Positions 1 to 7,535 of a DNA stretch of 41,579 nucleotides are shown here, in pieces. The position numbers were made by a program, and so were the translations under genes. The notes beneath the pieces are model-generated. The model was given only the letters and a program-made list of their open reading frames with translations. It was not told the origin of the DNA and made no database searches. Within the stretch, counting starts at the first letter, position 1; each line of letters starts with the position of its first letter. Source of the stretch: Bacteroidales bacterium (GTDB lineage: Bacteria; Bacteroidota; Bacteroidia; Bacteroidales; VadinHA17); contig JALONR010000028.1 in NCBI GenBank assembly GCA_025454815.1, forward strand, positions 1 through 41,579, in the 5' to 3' direction.

Positions 1-32
1 AAAGCTGCCTTTTGTCACTTAGGCTCCGGGTA

Positions 33-575
33 TTATATTGTAACCCTGTACCATTCTATATTCTTAGGTATGGTGAACTTAATATAATTCCTGATCATAT
101 TAACATCATATTTAATGTCGGCATACTTGAACCTCATAACCGCATCTTCGCTCTCAAAAATCCGTCCGTCATATGTATAAGCCTTGATCCTCAGAATTAC
201 AATAAGCTCGTCCTCCTTGTTATTGAACTTGTACTGGTATGACTGGGGAAAATAAAAACCTTCGGCGAAGTCGTTGAGTGTCATTTCATTTGGAAAGAAG
301 GTGGGGTTGAAGGTGAAGTATCCGCTTAGTTTGCCACTGCAATACTCCTTCTGGATTGAACCTGATATGATCATTTCTTCAGATTCATTAAGGTTTGTAT
401 AGGGTTCAATAGTAATGGGAACGGGATAGAAATTGGCTTTAAGGTAAATTACCGGTTCAACCATATCCATTTCGGAGCCTTTACATTCATCGCCACCTGC
501 AAAAACCTCACAGCTTTGCAGACTGGCAAGACAGAACAATACTATCAGTGACAGGGAGAAGACAGAAGCTTTCAT
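33..575 (-). CDS. Putative lipoprotein of unknown function
   Basis: A 180-residue protein with a hydrophobic N-terminus (about residues 4-18) ending in a lipobox-like LQSC (Cys22), so it is probably lipid-modified and held in the outer or inner membrane. The mature part is polar with alternating beta-like segments and ends in the pattern IEWYRVTI. I recognise no family. The start ATG lies at 575 and a complete stop is present at 33. It sits downstream of the Lrp/AsnC gene on the same strand but behind a strong terminator, so it is probably transcribed on its own. Function unknown. Confidence 0.7.
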   Translation of the reverse strand: MKASVFSLSLIVLFCLASLQSCEVFAGGDECKGSEMDMVEPVIYLKANFYPVPITIEPYTNLNESEEMIISGSIQKEYCSGKLSGYFTFNPTFFPNEMTLNDFAEGFYFPQSYQYKFNNKEDELIVILRIKAYTYDGRIFESEDAVMRFKYADIKYDVNMIRNYIKFTIPKNIEWYRVTI

Positions 576-620
576 AAGGCTAAATTTTTAATAAAGTTAA
601 GCAATTGTTCTTAGTTTCAT

Positions 621-646
621 AAAAAAAAAAGCGCCATTGCTGGCGC
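621..646 (-). terminator. Rho-independent terminator after the Lrp/AsnC gene
   Basis: Reading the minus strand, GCGCCA, a GCAA loop and TGGCGC form a perfect 6-bp stem (631-646), followed at once by ten T residues (630-621). This is a textbook intrinsic terminator just downstream of the stop at 700. It separates the regulator gene from the lipoprotein gene that follows. Confidence 0.9.
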
Positions 647-699
647 CAGATATTAGTTTTAAGTTGATTTAATATTTATCAATAATTATTTCCAAAAGA

Positions 700-1170
700 T
701 TATTTTGAAAGCACCGGTATCTGCCGGCTAATTGACTCCTCCAGAGATATGAGCGTCTCGGTGCGCATTACGCCGGGAATTGCCTGAATCTTTTCAGTCA
801 GTACCTCGCGGAGATGCTCATTGTCACGGGTATAAACCTTTATGAACAATGAATAATTACCGGTTGTATAGTGGCACTCAATCACTTCGGGAATATCCTT
901 CAGCCTGCTGATCACCTCCTTGTATTTGCCCGGATTATCAAGATACAGACCTATATATGCGCAGGTCCTGAATCCCACCATTATCGGATCAACCTTAAAT
1001 TCAGATCCCTTGATGACACCGATCCGGATCAGCCTCTGTACCCTCTGATGAATGGCTGCACCTGATACGTTGCAGTCGCGTGCCACCTCAAGATAAGGTA
1101 TCCGCGCATTCTTGGTTATGATGTCCAGGATCTTCCTGTCCAGATTGTCAATTTGCAAATTTTCTGCCAT
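700..1170 (-). CDS. Lrp/AsnC family transcriptional regulator
   Basis: A 156-residue regulator of the feast/famine type. Residues about 8-58 form the winged helix-turn-helix (IDNLDRKILDIITKNAR, then VSGAAIHQRVQRL as the recognition region), and residues about 70-145 form the RAM ligand-binding/oligomerisation domain. Length fits the family (150-165). Such proteins bind amino acids or other small metabolites and control transport and catabolism. It is followed by a strong terminator and lies just upstream of pyrD on the same strand, 71 bp away. An amino acid symporter lies about 3 kb off, but nothing shows that it is the target. Confidence 0.93.
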   Translation of the reverse strand: MAENLQIDNLDRKILDIITKNARIPYLEVARDCNVSGAAIHQRVQRLIRIGVIKGSEFKVDPIMVGFRTCAYIGLYLDNPGKYKEVISRLKDIPEVIECHYTTGNYSLFIKVYTRDNEHLREVLTEKIQAIPGVMRTETLISLEESISRQIPVLSK

Positions 1171-1241
1171 GATTACTTTCTATAATTTAGTCAGTGAATA
1201 AAATTATGCCTTCAAAGTTACAAATTTAAAGCAAATCAGCC

Positions 1242-2156
1242 TTAATTCCTATTAATAATCCCGGTAATTCTGCTGACAGAATCGAAATCTTTTTCAACAA
1301 GGAACCTTTCTATCCCTTTTACCACTTCTGTTCCCGCGCGGGGTTCAATGAATGAGGCAGTTCCTACCTGTACGGCTGTGGCACCCGCCATCAGGAACTC
1401 AAGTGCGTCATCGGCATTCATTATGCCTCCCATCCCTATTACAGGTATCTTAACAGCTTTTGCAACCTGCCAGACCATCCTGAGTGCGACAGGCTTGATG
1501 GCTGGTCCTGAAAGCCCGCCGGTAATGGTTGAAAGCCTGGGCTTCATTGTCCGCGGATCGATTGCCATACCCAGAAGAGTATTGACAAGCGATACAGATT
1601 CGGCCCCCTCCTCTTCCGAGATACGGGCGAACTCGACAATATCAGTAACGTTTGGGGAAAGCTTTACTATCAATGTCTTATGATAGACCCTGCGTACTGC
1701 GGAGATGACTTCCCTGGCTGAGGCAGGATTGGTTCCGAAGATCATTCCTCCTTTTTTAACATTAGGACAGGATATGTTAAGCTCTATGGCCGGAATTGCG
1801 GCCAGCATGTCAAGACGACGCGAAAGCTCAACATAATCCTCAATGGTGTTGCCGTTTACGTTGACAATTACATGTGTGTCATATTCAGCAAGATGAGGAT
1901 AAATATTCTTCTCGAAGTAATCAATACCCTTGTTCTGAAGTCCGACAGCATTAAGCATTCCTGATGCCGTCTCAGCCATCCTGGGATACGGGTTTCCCTC
2001 CCTTGGTTCCAGGGTGGTACCCTTGACAACAATTCCGCCAAGCCGGGACAAATCCATAAAATCCTCCAGTTCAGCACCATACCCGCATGTTCCTGATGCA
2101 AGAATAACCGGATTGCGAAACTCCAGCGGTCCAATCTTTATCCTGAGGTCTGCCAT
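1242..2156 (-). CDS. pyrD: Dihydroorotate dehydrogenase (class 1B), catalytic subunit
   Basis: Catalytic, FMN-binding subunit of the NAD-linked class 1B dihydroorotate dehydrogenase, the fourth step of pyrimidine synthesis (dihydroorotate to orotate), cytosolic. The 304 residues form a TIM barrel. The motif NISCPN around Cys130 gives the catalytic base that marks class 1 enzymes, KLSPNV lies at 165-170, and the phosphate-binding end GMGGI...[10 protein letters not shown] lies at 241-267. Its start overlaps the end of pyrK by 19 bp, so the two are translationally coupled and made in equal amounts for the PyrD2-PyrK2 complex. Confidence 0.96.
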   Translation of the reverse strand: MADLRIKIGPLEFRNPVILASGTCGYGAELEDFMDLSRLGGIVVKGTTLEPREGNPYPRMAETASGMLNAVGLQNKGIDYFEKNIYPHLAEYDTHVIVNVNGNTIEDYVELSRRLDMLAAIPAIELNISCPNVKKGGMIFGTNPASAREVISAVRRVYHKTLIVKLSPNVTDIVEFARISEEEGAESVSLVNTLLGMAIDPRTMKPRLSTITGGLSGPAIKPVALRMVWQVAKAVKIPVIGMGGIMNADDALEFLMAGATAVQVGTASFIEPRAGTEVVKGIERFLVEKDFDSVSRITGIINRN

Positions 2157-2917
2157 TTGAGATCGTTTACGTTAAATACCGGTCCGTCAGTACAAGAGCA
2201 GAGGTTCCCGGAAGTGGTTGGTACCACGCAACAGAGGCATATTCCCAATCCGCATGCCATCAGGTTTTCAAGGGATACCTCACAAAAGATTTCCCTTTTC
2301 CTGCAAAGTGCTGCCACAGCCTTCATCATCGGTTCAGGCCCGCAGCAGTATACCCTGTCCCAATGCTGGTCCCTGAAGGCGGGGATGTCAGTAACAAATC
2401 CCCTGGTCCCTTCTGAACCATCCTCAGTTGAAAGGTAAACAGGTCCAAGAGACCTGAATTCATCATGTGGCAGAATCCTTGACCTGTTGCGGAACCCAAG
2501 CGCAAAATGCGGCTGTATGCCCGACTCACTTATCTTTCTGCCCAGGTATAACAGAGGAGCCATGCCGCATCCTCCACCTGTAAGCAGTACTTTTTCGCCA
2601 GGAGCGGGAAGTGTAAATGAGTTTCCAAGGGGATATACCAGGTTGAGTTTTTCTCCGGCAGTCAGCTTTGAAAGACGCTCCGTTCCCGGTCCGGCAATCT
2701 GCACAAGCAGGGATAAGGTTCCCTCCTTCAGGTTGACATCATGGACCGAAAGGGGACGGCGAAGGAAGGTTGCCGGACTTTCAGTCACCAGTGCCTGCAC
2801 AAACTGCCCTGGTTCTAATTCAGGTAATCCATCAGAGGATGAAAGCTTTATAACAAAGAAGCTTTCTGCCAGCTGCCTGTTTTCAATAACCGTGAGATCT
2901 TCAATACGCTTTTTCAT
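2138..2917 (-). CDS. pyrK: Dihydroorotate dehydrogenase electron transfer subunit
   Basis: FAD and [2Fe-2S] subunit that passes electrons from PyrD to NAD+. The 259 residues show the flavin-binding RRPLSV (53-58), a ferredoxin-reductase NAD-binding half with [13 protein letters not shown] (111-123), and CCGPEPMM (191-198). The C-terminal iron-sulfur loop CGLGICLCC...CSCTDGPVF offers Cys222, Cys227, Cys230 and Cys242 as ligands. It is the first gene of the pyrK-pyrD pair. GGGAGG sits 6-11 nt ahead of the ATG, which is a stronger ribosome binding site than most genes here have. Confidence 0.95.
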   Translation of the reverse strand: MKKRIEDLTVIENRQLAESFFVIKLSSSDGLPELEPGQFVQALVTESPATFLRRPLSVHDVNLKEGTLSLLVQIAGPGTERLSKLTAGEKLNLVYPLGNSFTLPAPGEKVLLTGGGCGMAPLLYLGRKISESGIQPHFALGFRNRSRILPHDEFRSLGPVYLSTEDGSEGTRGFVTDIPAFRDQHWDRVYCCGPEPMMKAVAALCRKREIFCEVSLENLMACGLGICLCCVVPTTSGNLCSCTDGPVFNVNDLKWQTSG

Positions 2918-2933
2918 CTGTCCTCCCTGACTG

Positions 2934-2941
2934 CAAAAATA
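2934..2941 (-). promoter_or_regulatory. Possible -7 box for pyrKD
   Basis: The minus strand reads TATTTTTG, a match to the Bacteroidota -7 consensus TAnnTTTG, placed 17 nt ahead of the pyrK ATG. No convincing -33 TTTG lies at the usual distance, so this is weak. Imperfect inverted arms CCTCCCTGAC (2922-2931) and GTCAGGAGGG (2960-2969) flank the box. Confidence 0.35.
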
Positions 2942-2961
2942 GACATTTTGAACTGATTCTG

Positions 2962-3405
2962 TCAGGAGGGGGTATACTCGGTAAATGATTTGTCGGAATA
3001 AAACATAATTATCCTGGTGAGTTTCCTTGCGGTTGACAGATCTGCATTTCTTCCGGGCTGTCCTCCCTCAGTAGCTTCCTGAACAGTGCCAGGTTCCTGA
3101 ATATCGTCCGGCAAATAATCCGTGTCCGGTTTTTCTTCTTCATTTCCTGATTGCCCTGAAGGAATGTCTGCATCAAAAAGCGTAGGCTGAGAAACCGATT
3201 TGTACATCGGTCCCTGACCAAAGAGAAGCCACTCAGCCGAAAGGGAGGGATAGCGGTGAAGCATCTTCATCACAAAATCAAGGCTGGGATTGTTTCTTCC
3301 TGAGAGTATATGTGAAATACCAGAAGGCTGAACGCCTATTTCCTCGGCAAACTGCGCATAACTCTTGTTTTCGTTCTGCAGAAAGGCAAGCAATCTATCT
3401 TTCAT
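2962..3405 (-). CDS. XRE-family helix-turn-helix regulator
   Basis: A 147-residue lambda-repressor-like protein. Residues about 3-60 hold the HTH (YAQFAEEIGV, recognition region QPSGISHILSGRNNPS) and the tail FVMKMLHRYPSLSAEWLLFGQGPMY, a layout common in Bacteroidota. A low-complexity acidic linker (about 70-120) leads to a conserved-looking end, RIIMFYSDKSFTEY. There is no peptidase or ligand domain. It lies 44 bp upstream of pyrK on the same strand. Directly upstream are three operator-like palindromes, one of them over its own -7 box, which suggests autoregulation. Target genes unknown. Confidence 0.88.
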   Translation of the reverse strand: MKDRLLAFLQNENKSYAQFAEEIGVQPSGISHILSGRNNPSLDFVMKMLHRYPSLSAEWLLFGQGPMYKSVSQPTLFDADIPSGQSGNEEEKPDTDYLPDDIQEPGTVQEATEGGQPGRNADLSTARKLTRIIMFYSDKSFTEYTPS

Positions 3406-3420
3406 AACCTGAATAACTTT

Positions 3421-3479
3421 TTACAAATGTAATTATCCTTTTATTAACAACTGTAATTATTTCTGATTTACATCTGTAA
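3421..3479 (-). promoter_or_regulatory. Triple operator and promoter of the XRE regulator
   Basis: Three 12-bp sites follow TTACA-N2-TGTAA: TTACAAATGTAA (3421-3432, perfect), TAACAACTGTAA (3445-3456, one mismatch) and TTACATCTGTAA (3468-3479, perfect). Start-to-start spacing is 24 and 23 bp, about two helical turns, so all three face the same side. On the minus strand the first site contains TACATTTG (3431-3424), a -7 box, and the second contains a TTG 16 bp further upstream, shorter than the usual spacer. Inference: the XRE protein binds here and represses itself. Confidence 0.6.
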
Positions 3480-3670
3480 TGTATACTTACTCCATCCTGG
3501 ATTCATTGTATTATTGTCGTGCCTACAGAGGCTTTCCCACGACTATTTATTTGTATAAATACTTGAGTTTAGAGTTATTTAAGCATTGATTATATGTTAA
3601 TTAAGATTACATTTAAGTATATTTCTAAACATATTCCGGCAGCAGTTCATTCCGGATGATAATAATAAGT

Positions 3671-3695
3671 TCAATTAATTTATACAATTAATTGA
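3671..3695. repeat. Perfect 10-bp inverted repeat, 5-bp spacer
   Basis: TCAATTAATT (3671-3680) and AATTAATTGA (3686-3695) are exact reverse complements around TATAC. The dyad lies between the two operator-like clusters. It has no T-tract so it is not a terminator; it may be a protein site or simply chance in AT-rich DNA. Confidence 0.5.
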
Positions 3696-3739
3696 TATAC
3701 AATGATTAAAGATATATAATAACTATGCGCAGGAAACCT

Positions 3740-3820
3740 TTACATCCGTACAGTCAAATTGATTACAATAGTAATGTAAATTGTAAACCTTTCACCTGTC
3801 AGTGCTGTTTACATCTGTAA
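3740..3820. promoter_or_regulatory. Second cluster of TTACA-N2-TGTAA sites
   Basis: Sites at 3740-3751 (TTACATCCGTAC, two mismatches), 3763-3774 (TTACAATAGTAA, one mismatch) and 3809-3820 (TTACATCTGTAA, identical to the site at 3468). Spacing is 23 and 46 bp, so the sites keep the same 23-bp register as the first cluster with one position empty. It lies 240 bp upstream of the symporter ATG. Confidence 0.5.
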
Positions 3821-3960
3821 TCCGATGGTCAATATTGCTTTCTTCAGGAATACTTACGGATCAATCCGGGAACAGATCTTCCGGTTTAAGGTTAAGTCGT
3901 CCAGGATTGAATTTTTGACTGCTGTCAGTCCATCCGCCTGGAATATTCAAATCTGGAAAC

Positions 3961-4000
3961 ATAATCAAAAACATATTTTCCGCAGTATACTTTTGATTAT
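3961..4000 (+). promoter_or_regulatory. Possible symporter promoter inside an inverted repeat
   Basis: ATAATCAAAA (3961-3970) and TTTTGATTAT (3991-4000) are perfect 10-bp inverted arms. TACTTTTG (3988-3995) matches the -7 consensus TAnnTTTG and overlaps the right arm; transcription would start near 4002, giving a leader of about 58 nt. No good -33 box is visible. A repressor on the dyad would occlude the -7 box. Confidence 0.35.
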
Positions 4001-4059
4001 CTTCATACTCTTGGATTTTTACGGGATCACCTCCTGACTGCAGGATTAACAAACGACAT

Positions 4060-5295
4060 ATGGTAAAAAGGAAATTCTCACTGGCCATGCACTGGCAGAT
4101 ACTTATCATGCTGGCTCTTGGCGGGTTGTTTGGTTACTTCTTCCCTCACCTTACCAGGTACACGAACTGGATGGGTGATGTTTTCCTGAGGGGACTGAAC
4201 ATGGTTATTGTCCCTCTGATATTCTGTTCAATCATGACAGGTGTGGCAAGTGTGGGAACGGCAGAAAATCTGGGGAGACTGGGCTTGAAAACGATGGGAT
4301 ACTATGTTTTCTCCACCCTCCTGGCTATAATAACGGGATTTCTGTTCGTGCAGATAATTAAACCGGGAGTCGGAGCCGACCTGGGATTGCAGGTCCCGCT
4401 TGAGGATATAACAACAGGCAAGGAGAGCTTCGGTCAGACACTGATCAACATTGTACCGGTAAACATTATCAGGGCAATGTCAGAGGCTCACATGCTCTCA
4501 ATAATCTTTTTTGCAATACTGGCAGGTTTTTTTGTAACGCGTGTGGGAGAGAAATCGCGCGTACTACTGGTTGATGTTGTGAACGCGATACTGGATGTGA
4601 TCATGAAGATCACCCTCTTTGTCATAAAGTTCACACCGCTTGGTGTTTTCAGCATCATTGCAAAGGTGATCTCACAGCAGATAAACAGCGGGAACCAGGT
4701 CAGTGAAATAATCAGCAGCATGGGAGTCTATTTCCTGACGGTGTTGCTGGGCCTTGTGGTTCAGGGGTTCATTACCCTGCCCCTGCTTGTCAGGTTCCTG
4801 GGAAGGGCCAATCCGGTAAAACACATGAAGAACATGTCGACTGTATTACTGACAGCCTTTTCCACCTCGTCGTCGAATGCAACGCTGCCTCTTACCATGG
4901 AGACAGTGGAGAACAAGAACGGGGTGTCAAACAAGATCGCCAGTTTCACATTGCCCCTCGGTGCTACCATAAACATGAACGGCACAGCTCTCTATGAGTG
5001 TGTGGCTGTGATGTTCATTGCCCAGGCCTATGGGATCGACCTGACTTTCGGACAGCAGATGGTGGTGGTATTCACAGCGTTGCTTGCGGCCATAGGATCA
5101 GCCGGCATACCGATGGCAGGGCTTGTGATGATGGCGGTGGTACTCAATGCGGTAGGACTGCCCCTGGAAGGAATCGGACTAATACTGGCAGTTGACCGTA
5201 TCCTGGACATGTTCCGTACCGCAATTAACGTTTACGGTGATACCTGCGGCGCGGTGATAATTGCCAAGTCAGAAGGGGAAGAGTTGACTGTCTAG
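4060..5295 (+). CDS. Dicarboxylate/amino acid:cation symporter (acidic amino acid type)
   Basis: Inner-membrane secondary transporter of the DAACS (glutamate/aspartate:Na+ or H+) family, 411 residues, 8 membrane helices plus two re-entrant hairpins. Hairpin 1 carries the serine-rich FSTSSSNATLP (267-277), helix 7 the Na+-site NMNGTALYE (305-313), hairpin 2 GSAGIPMAG (346-354), and helix 8 DRILDMFRTAINVYGD (379-394). Asp383 and Arg386 match the residues which in GltPh bind the amino group and side-chain carboxylate, so an acidic amino acid is the likely substrate. Single gene with its own upstream control region. Confidence 0.93.
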   Translation: MVKRKFSLAMHWQILIMLALGGLFGYFFPHLTRYTNWMGDVFLRGLNMVIVPLIFCSIMTGVASVGTAENLGRLGLKTMGYYVFSTLLAIITGFLFVQIIKPGVGADLGLQVPLEDITTGKESFGQTLINIVPVNIIRAMSEAHMLSIIFFAILAGFFVTRVGEKSRVLLVDVVNAILDVIMKITLFVIKFTPLGVFSIIAKVISQQINSGNQVSEIISSMGVYFLTVLLGLVVQGFITLPLLVRFLGRANPVKHMKNMSTVLLTAFSTSSSNATLPLTMETVENKNGVSNKIASFTLPLGATINMNGTALYECVAVMFIAQAYGIDLTFGQQMVVVFTALLAAIGSAGIPMAGLVMMAVVLNAVGLPLEGIGLILAVDRILDMFRTAINVYGDTCGAVIIAKSEGEELTV

Positions 5296-5299
5296 CCGG

Positions 5300-5472
5300 C
5301 AGTATAAGCAGGCGGTCGGAAATAAATTCAGACAGTAACAGCTGGCATTAAAAGCAGCCAGTAACAGCAGCCAGCCGGCAGTATCAGAAGTCAGTTGTTA
5401 ACAAATTCAATGGCTGCCGGGTGCAGACTGCCGGGTGCTGGCTGCCGAATGCAGAGTGCCGGGTGCAGACTC
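5300..5472. repeat. Low-complexity GCCGG/CAGT intergenic repeat
   Basis: Degenerate short units fill the gap between two convergent genes. The left half repeats CAGTAACAGC and AGCCGGCAGTAT; the right half (about 5411-5472) repeats CTGCCGGGTGCAGA four times with small changes. It does not code and is not a CRISPR, since units are short, imperfect and lack spacers. Similar TGCC/GGCA runs occur at 7426-7455, 7500-7535, 15817-15845 and 32476-32515. Confidence 0.7.
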
Positions 5473-5476
5473 ATTC

Positions 5477-6013
5477 TCATCCGCAGCTTCCGCCGCAACC
5501 GGTGCTGCGGCTCCCGCACGATGAACAACCTCCTGATGAAGGGCCCATCATTTCTTCCGGAGTAGCCTCACGCACACCCACAACCCTTCCTGTGAAATGA
5601 AGGTCTGTACCAGCCAGGGGATGGTTAAAATCCATCTTTACAAAGGCGTCGCCTATTTCAACAACAATACCGTTCATCCTGTTGCCCTGTGAGTCCATCA
5701 TCGGGACGGTGTTTCCCACGTAGCATATTTCGCTTCTCAGTACCCCTTCATCCTCGAATATGTTGCGGGGGAGACTGATAATCATCTCCTCGCGCGCCTC
5801 ACCGTAAGCATCAGCAGCTGCCAGGCTGAAATCAAATGCAGCCCCCTCTTCAAGCCCTTCCAGGTTTGCTTCAAATGCAGGCAGCAGTCTGCCGGCCCCG
5901 AAGACAAATGAAAGCGGTGCAGAATCCTCAATGGTTTCAATCACCCTGCCATCGCTGCTCCCCTCATGAAGAGTATAGACCAATGATGCAAATTTGTTGT
6001 TTTCAATTTTCAT
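5477..6013 (-). CDS. slyD: SlyD-like FKBP peptidyl-prolyl isomerase with Cys-rich tail
   Basis: Cytosolic FKBP-type prolyl isomerase and chaperone, 178 residues. The split FKBP fold is seen at about 1-70 (LVYTLHEG...FVFGAGRLLPAFEANLEGL) and 126-150 (DFNHPLAGTDLHFTGRVVGV), with the insert-in-flap chaperone domain between them (about 72-122). The last 20 residues hold six cysteines in Gly/Ser-rich repeats, like the metal-binding tail of SlyD used in nickel handling for hydrogenase assembly. No hydrogenase gene is in the window. It lies 40 bp downstream of the small envelope protein gene on the same strand. Confidence 0.9.
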   Translation of the reverse strand: MKIENNKFASLVYTLHEGSSDGRVIETIEDSAPLSFVFGAGRLLPAFEANLEGLEEGAAFDFSLAAADAYGEAREEMIISLPRNIFEDEGVLRSEICYVGNTVPMMDSQGNRMNGIVVEIGDAFVKMDFNHPLAGTDLHFTGRVVGVREATPEEMMGPSSGGCSSCGSRSTGCGGSCG

Positions 6014-6053
6014 AACTATATGATCTTATTTATATTCGAATAAACTATCTTAA

Positions 6054-6620
6054 TTAAAAGTAGAATTCAACGCGGATCTCAGGCGTGTCATAAATTCCAT
6101 ACTCATTACCGGTAACGCACCAGAGGAAAGTTATGTTCATGCTGGACTTTTTCCCGGTGGGTTGTGATATTCCTGCTCCTGCCAGGAAGCTGCCATAGAG
6201 AAAACGGCCTGTGGCATCAGGGGTGGAAGTGAAAAAGTCGCGCTCAAGGCTTAAGGCATCATATTCTCCGCTGACAAAGATACCCATGTTCAGGCCTATC
6301 GGGATGACATTGTTAAGGTCCTGAACAAGAGTAAGCTGCATCATTGCCCTGCCACCGAATATGGATGTTCTGCCGAACGGGTCCTTGTAGTACTGGAATG
6401 ATGGTCCGGCCCCGACGGCCACTCGCGGGAGCAACCATATACCGGCCAGCGGGGCAACCTCTATGTTTGTGACTGTCCCGAACTGAAGTCCGAATGACCC
6501 TCCGAAAAACAGTCGCTGGTTCAGAGGAGGTCTCTCCCCGGCCGTCCGGTTTCCGGGCACCTGCCCTTCCGCTGCCATGGCAACGGCAATCAGGGCAATC
6601 ACTGTCAGGATCTTCTTCAT
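6054..6620 (-). CDS. Secreted or outer-membrane beta-barrel-like protein, unknown
   Basis: A 188-residue protein beginning MKKILTVIALIAVAMA, a clear signal peptide, with cleavage likely near AEG-Q. The mature chain alternates hydrophobic and polar residues (FGGSFGLQFG, VAVGAGPSFQYY, LNMGIFVSGEYD) and ends in EIRVEFYF, an aromatic terminus like that of outer-membrane barrels. I see no named family. An in-frame ATG at 6638 would add six residues; I prefer 6620 because it gives a standard signal peptide. A -7-like TATTTTTG lies on the minus strand at 6666-6659. Confidence 0.75.
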   Translation of the reverse strand: MKKILTVIALIAVAMAAEGQVPGNRTAGERPPLNQRLFFGGSFGLQFGTVTNIEVAPLAGIWLLPRVAVGAGPSFQYYKDPFGRTSIFGGRAMMQLTLVQDLNNVIPIGLNMGIFVSGEYDALSLERDFFTSTPDATGRFLYGSFLAGAGISQPTGKKSSMNITFLWCVTGNEYGIYDTPEIRVEFYF

Positions 6621-6730
6621 TTGATGCACTATCCTCATTTTGAGGCTACAAATAAAATCAAAAATATGTACATTTACGGTAGTTCTGCCCGGTAAAAAAA
6701 GCAGGACAGTGTTATAATACTGACATTAAG

Positions 6731-7426
6731 ATGAATATCGTCATAACAGGGGCTTCAGCAGGTATCGGCCGGGAGGTGGCACTCAGGCTCTCGCAGGAGC
6801 CTCTCAACAGGATATATGCAATTGCCCGGAGCAGAAAATCCCTTTTGAGCCTTTCAGAGGCCGCAGGGAATAAAAATATCACTTCCGTGCCCATGGATAT
6901 CACTTCAGGCCGATCGTCGCTCAGCGAGCTTAAAAAGCGGCTTGAGACGGAAGCCGGCAGGCTTGATATACTGATAAACAACGCTGGTTACCTTGTCAGC
7001 AAGCCTTTTGAGGAGCACACTGAAGATGATGTTGCTTCGTCTGTATCGGTGAATTTCACCTCTGCAGCACTCCTTATTGCTGAACTCATTCCTCTTATGG
7101 GGAGGGGATCACATGTTGTGAACATCGGAAGCATGGGTGGCTACCAGGGGAGCCTGAAATTTCCGGGCCTGGCCTGGTACAGTGCCACCAAGGGGGCCCT
7201 TGCGGTACTTACCGAGTGCCTGGCTGCAGAGTATGCAGATAAGGGCATATCATTCAACTGTCTTTGTCCGGGTGCGGTGCAGACGGAGATGTTTCAGAAG
7301 GCTTTCCCGGGATTCACGGCACCTGTATCGCCTGCAGAGATGGGAGACTTTATCGCTGATTTTGCGGTGAAGGGCAATAAGTTCTTCAACGGGAAGATCC
7401 TGCCGGTAGCGGTGTCTGTTCCTTAG
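6731..7426 (+). CDS. Short-chain dehydrogenase/reductase
   Basis: NAD(P)-dependent oxidoreductase of the classical SDR family, 231 residues. It shows the nucleotide-binding ITGASAGIGRE (5-15), the structural NNAG (79-82), a catalytic Ser in NIGSMGG, and the YSATKG motif with catalytic Tyr and Lys. Arg at the end of the first beta strand region (IARSRK) hints at NADP preference. Substrate cannot be told from sequence. It stands alone, convergent with buk, with GGCA-type repeats in the gap. Confidence 0.93.
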   Translation: MNIVITGASAGIGREVALRLSQEPLNRIYAIARSRKSLLSLSEAAGNKNITSVPMDITSGRSSLSELKKRLETEAGRLDILINNAGYLVSKPFEEHTEDDVASSVSVNFTSAALLIAELIPLMGRGSHVVNIGSMGGYQGSLKFPGLAWYSATKGALAVLTECLAAEYADKGISFNCLCPGAVQTEMFQKAFPGFTAPVSPAEMGDFIADFAVKGNKFFNGKILPVAVSVP

Positions 7427-7535
7427 GCAGTAGGCAGTGGGCAATAGGGAGTAGTGAAGTCACTGCAAATCATTCCGTTACTGCATCTGTTGTCAACACT
7501 ATTGCCTGATGGCTACTGCCTCTTGCCTATCCTTT
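7425..7535. repeat. Inverted GGCAGTAG-type repeats between convergent genes
   Basis: GGCAGTAGGCAGTGGGCAAT at about 7426-7445 and its rough inverse, including CTACTGCC and TTGCC, at about 7500-7535 lie in the gap between the SDR and buk stops. Transcripts from either side could fold over them and stop, but there is no T-tract, so a terminator role is only a guess. Confidence 0.45.

Larger units (their letters stand above)
3406..4059. other. Gene-free AT-rich control region (654 bp)
   Basis: This gap between the XRE regulator (minus) and the symporter gene (plus) holds no convincing coding sequence. It contains two groups of TTACA-N2-TGTAA sites (3421-3479 and 3740-3820), a perfect AT-only-rich inverted repeat at 3671-3695, a second perfect inverted repeat at 3961-4000, and a possible -7 box at 3988-3995. 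The stretch 3540-3720 is very A+T rich. The density of dyads suggests divergent control of the regulator and of something on the plus strand, probably the symporter. Confidence 0.6.

Noticed and set aside
4024..4035. GGATCACCTCCT, identical to the 3' end of 16S rRNA, 24 bp before the symporter ATG
   Set aside because: Only 12 bases match and nothing else of a 16S gene is present. Chance is likely, although it could pair with a ribosome binding site.
3406..4059. Phage attachment site or replication origin
   Set aside because: No integrase, tRNA, DnaA gene or clear DnaA box cluster is present; the repeats fit operators better.
3825..4109. Small ORFs on both strands in the gap ahead of the symporter
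   Set aside because: Both are open over the same bases, have no family look, and the region is full of dyads. More likely regulatory DNA.
5300..5472. Possible CRISPR array
   Set aside because: Units are short and imperfect, with no unique spacers of even length and no cas genes.
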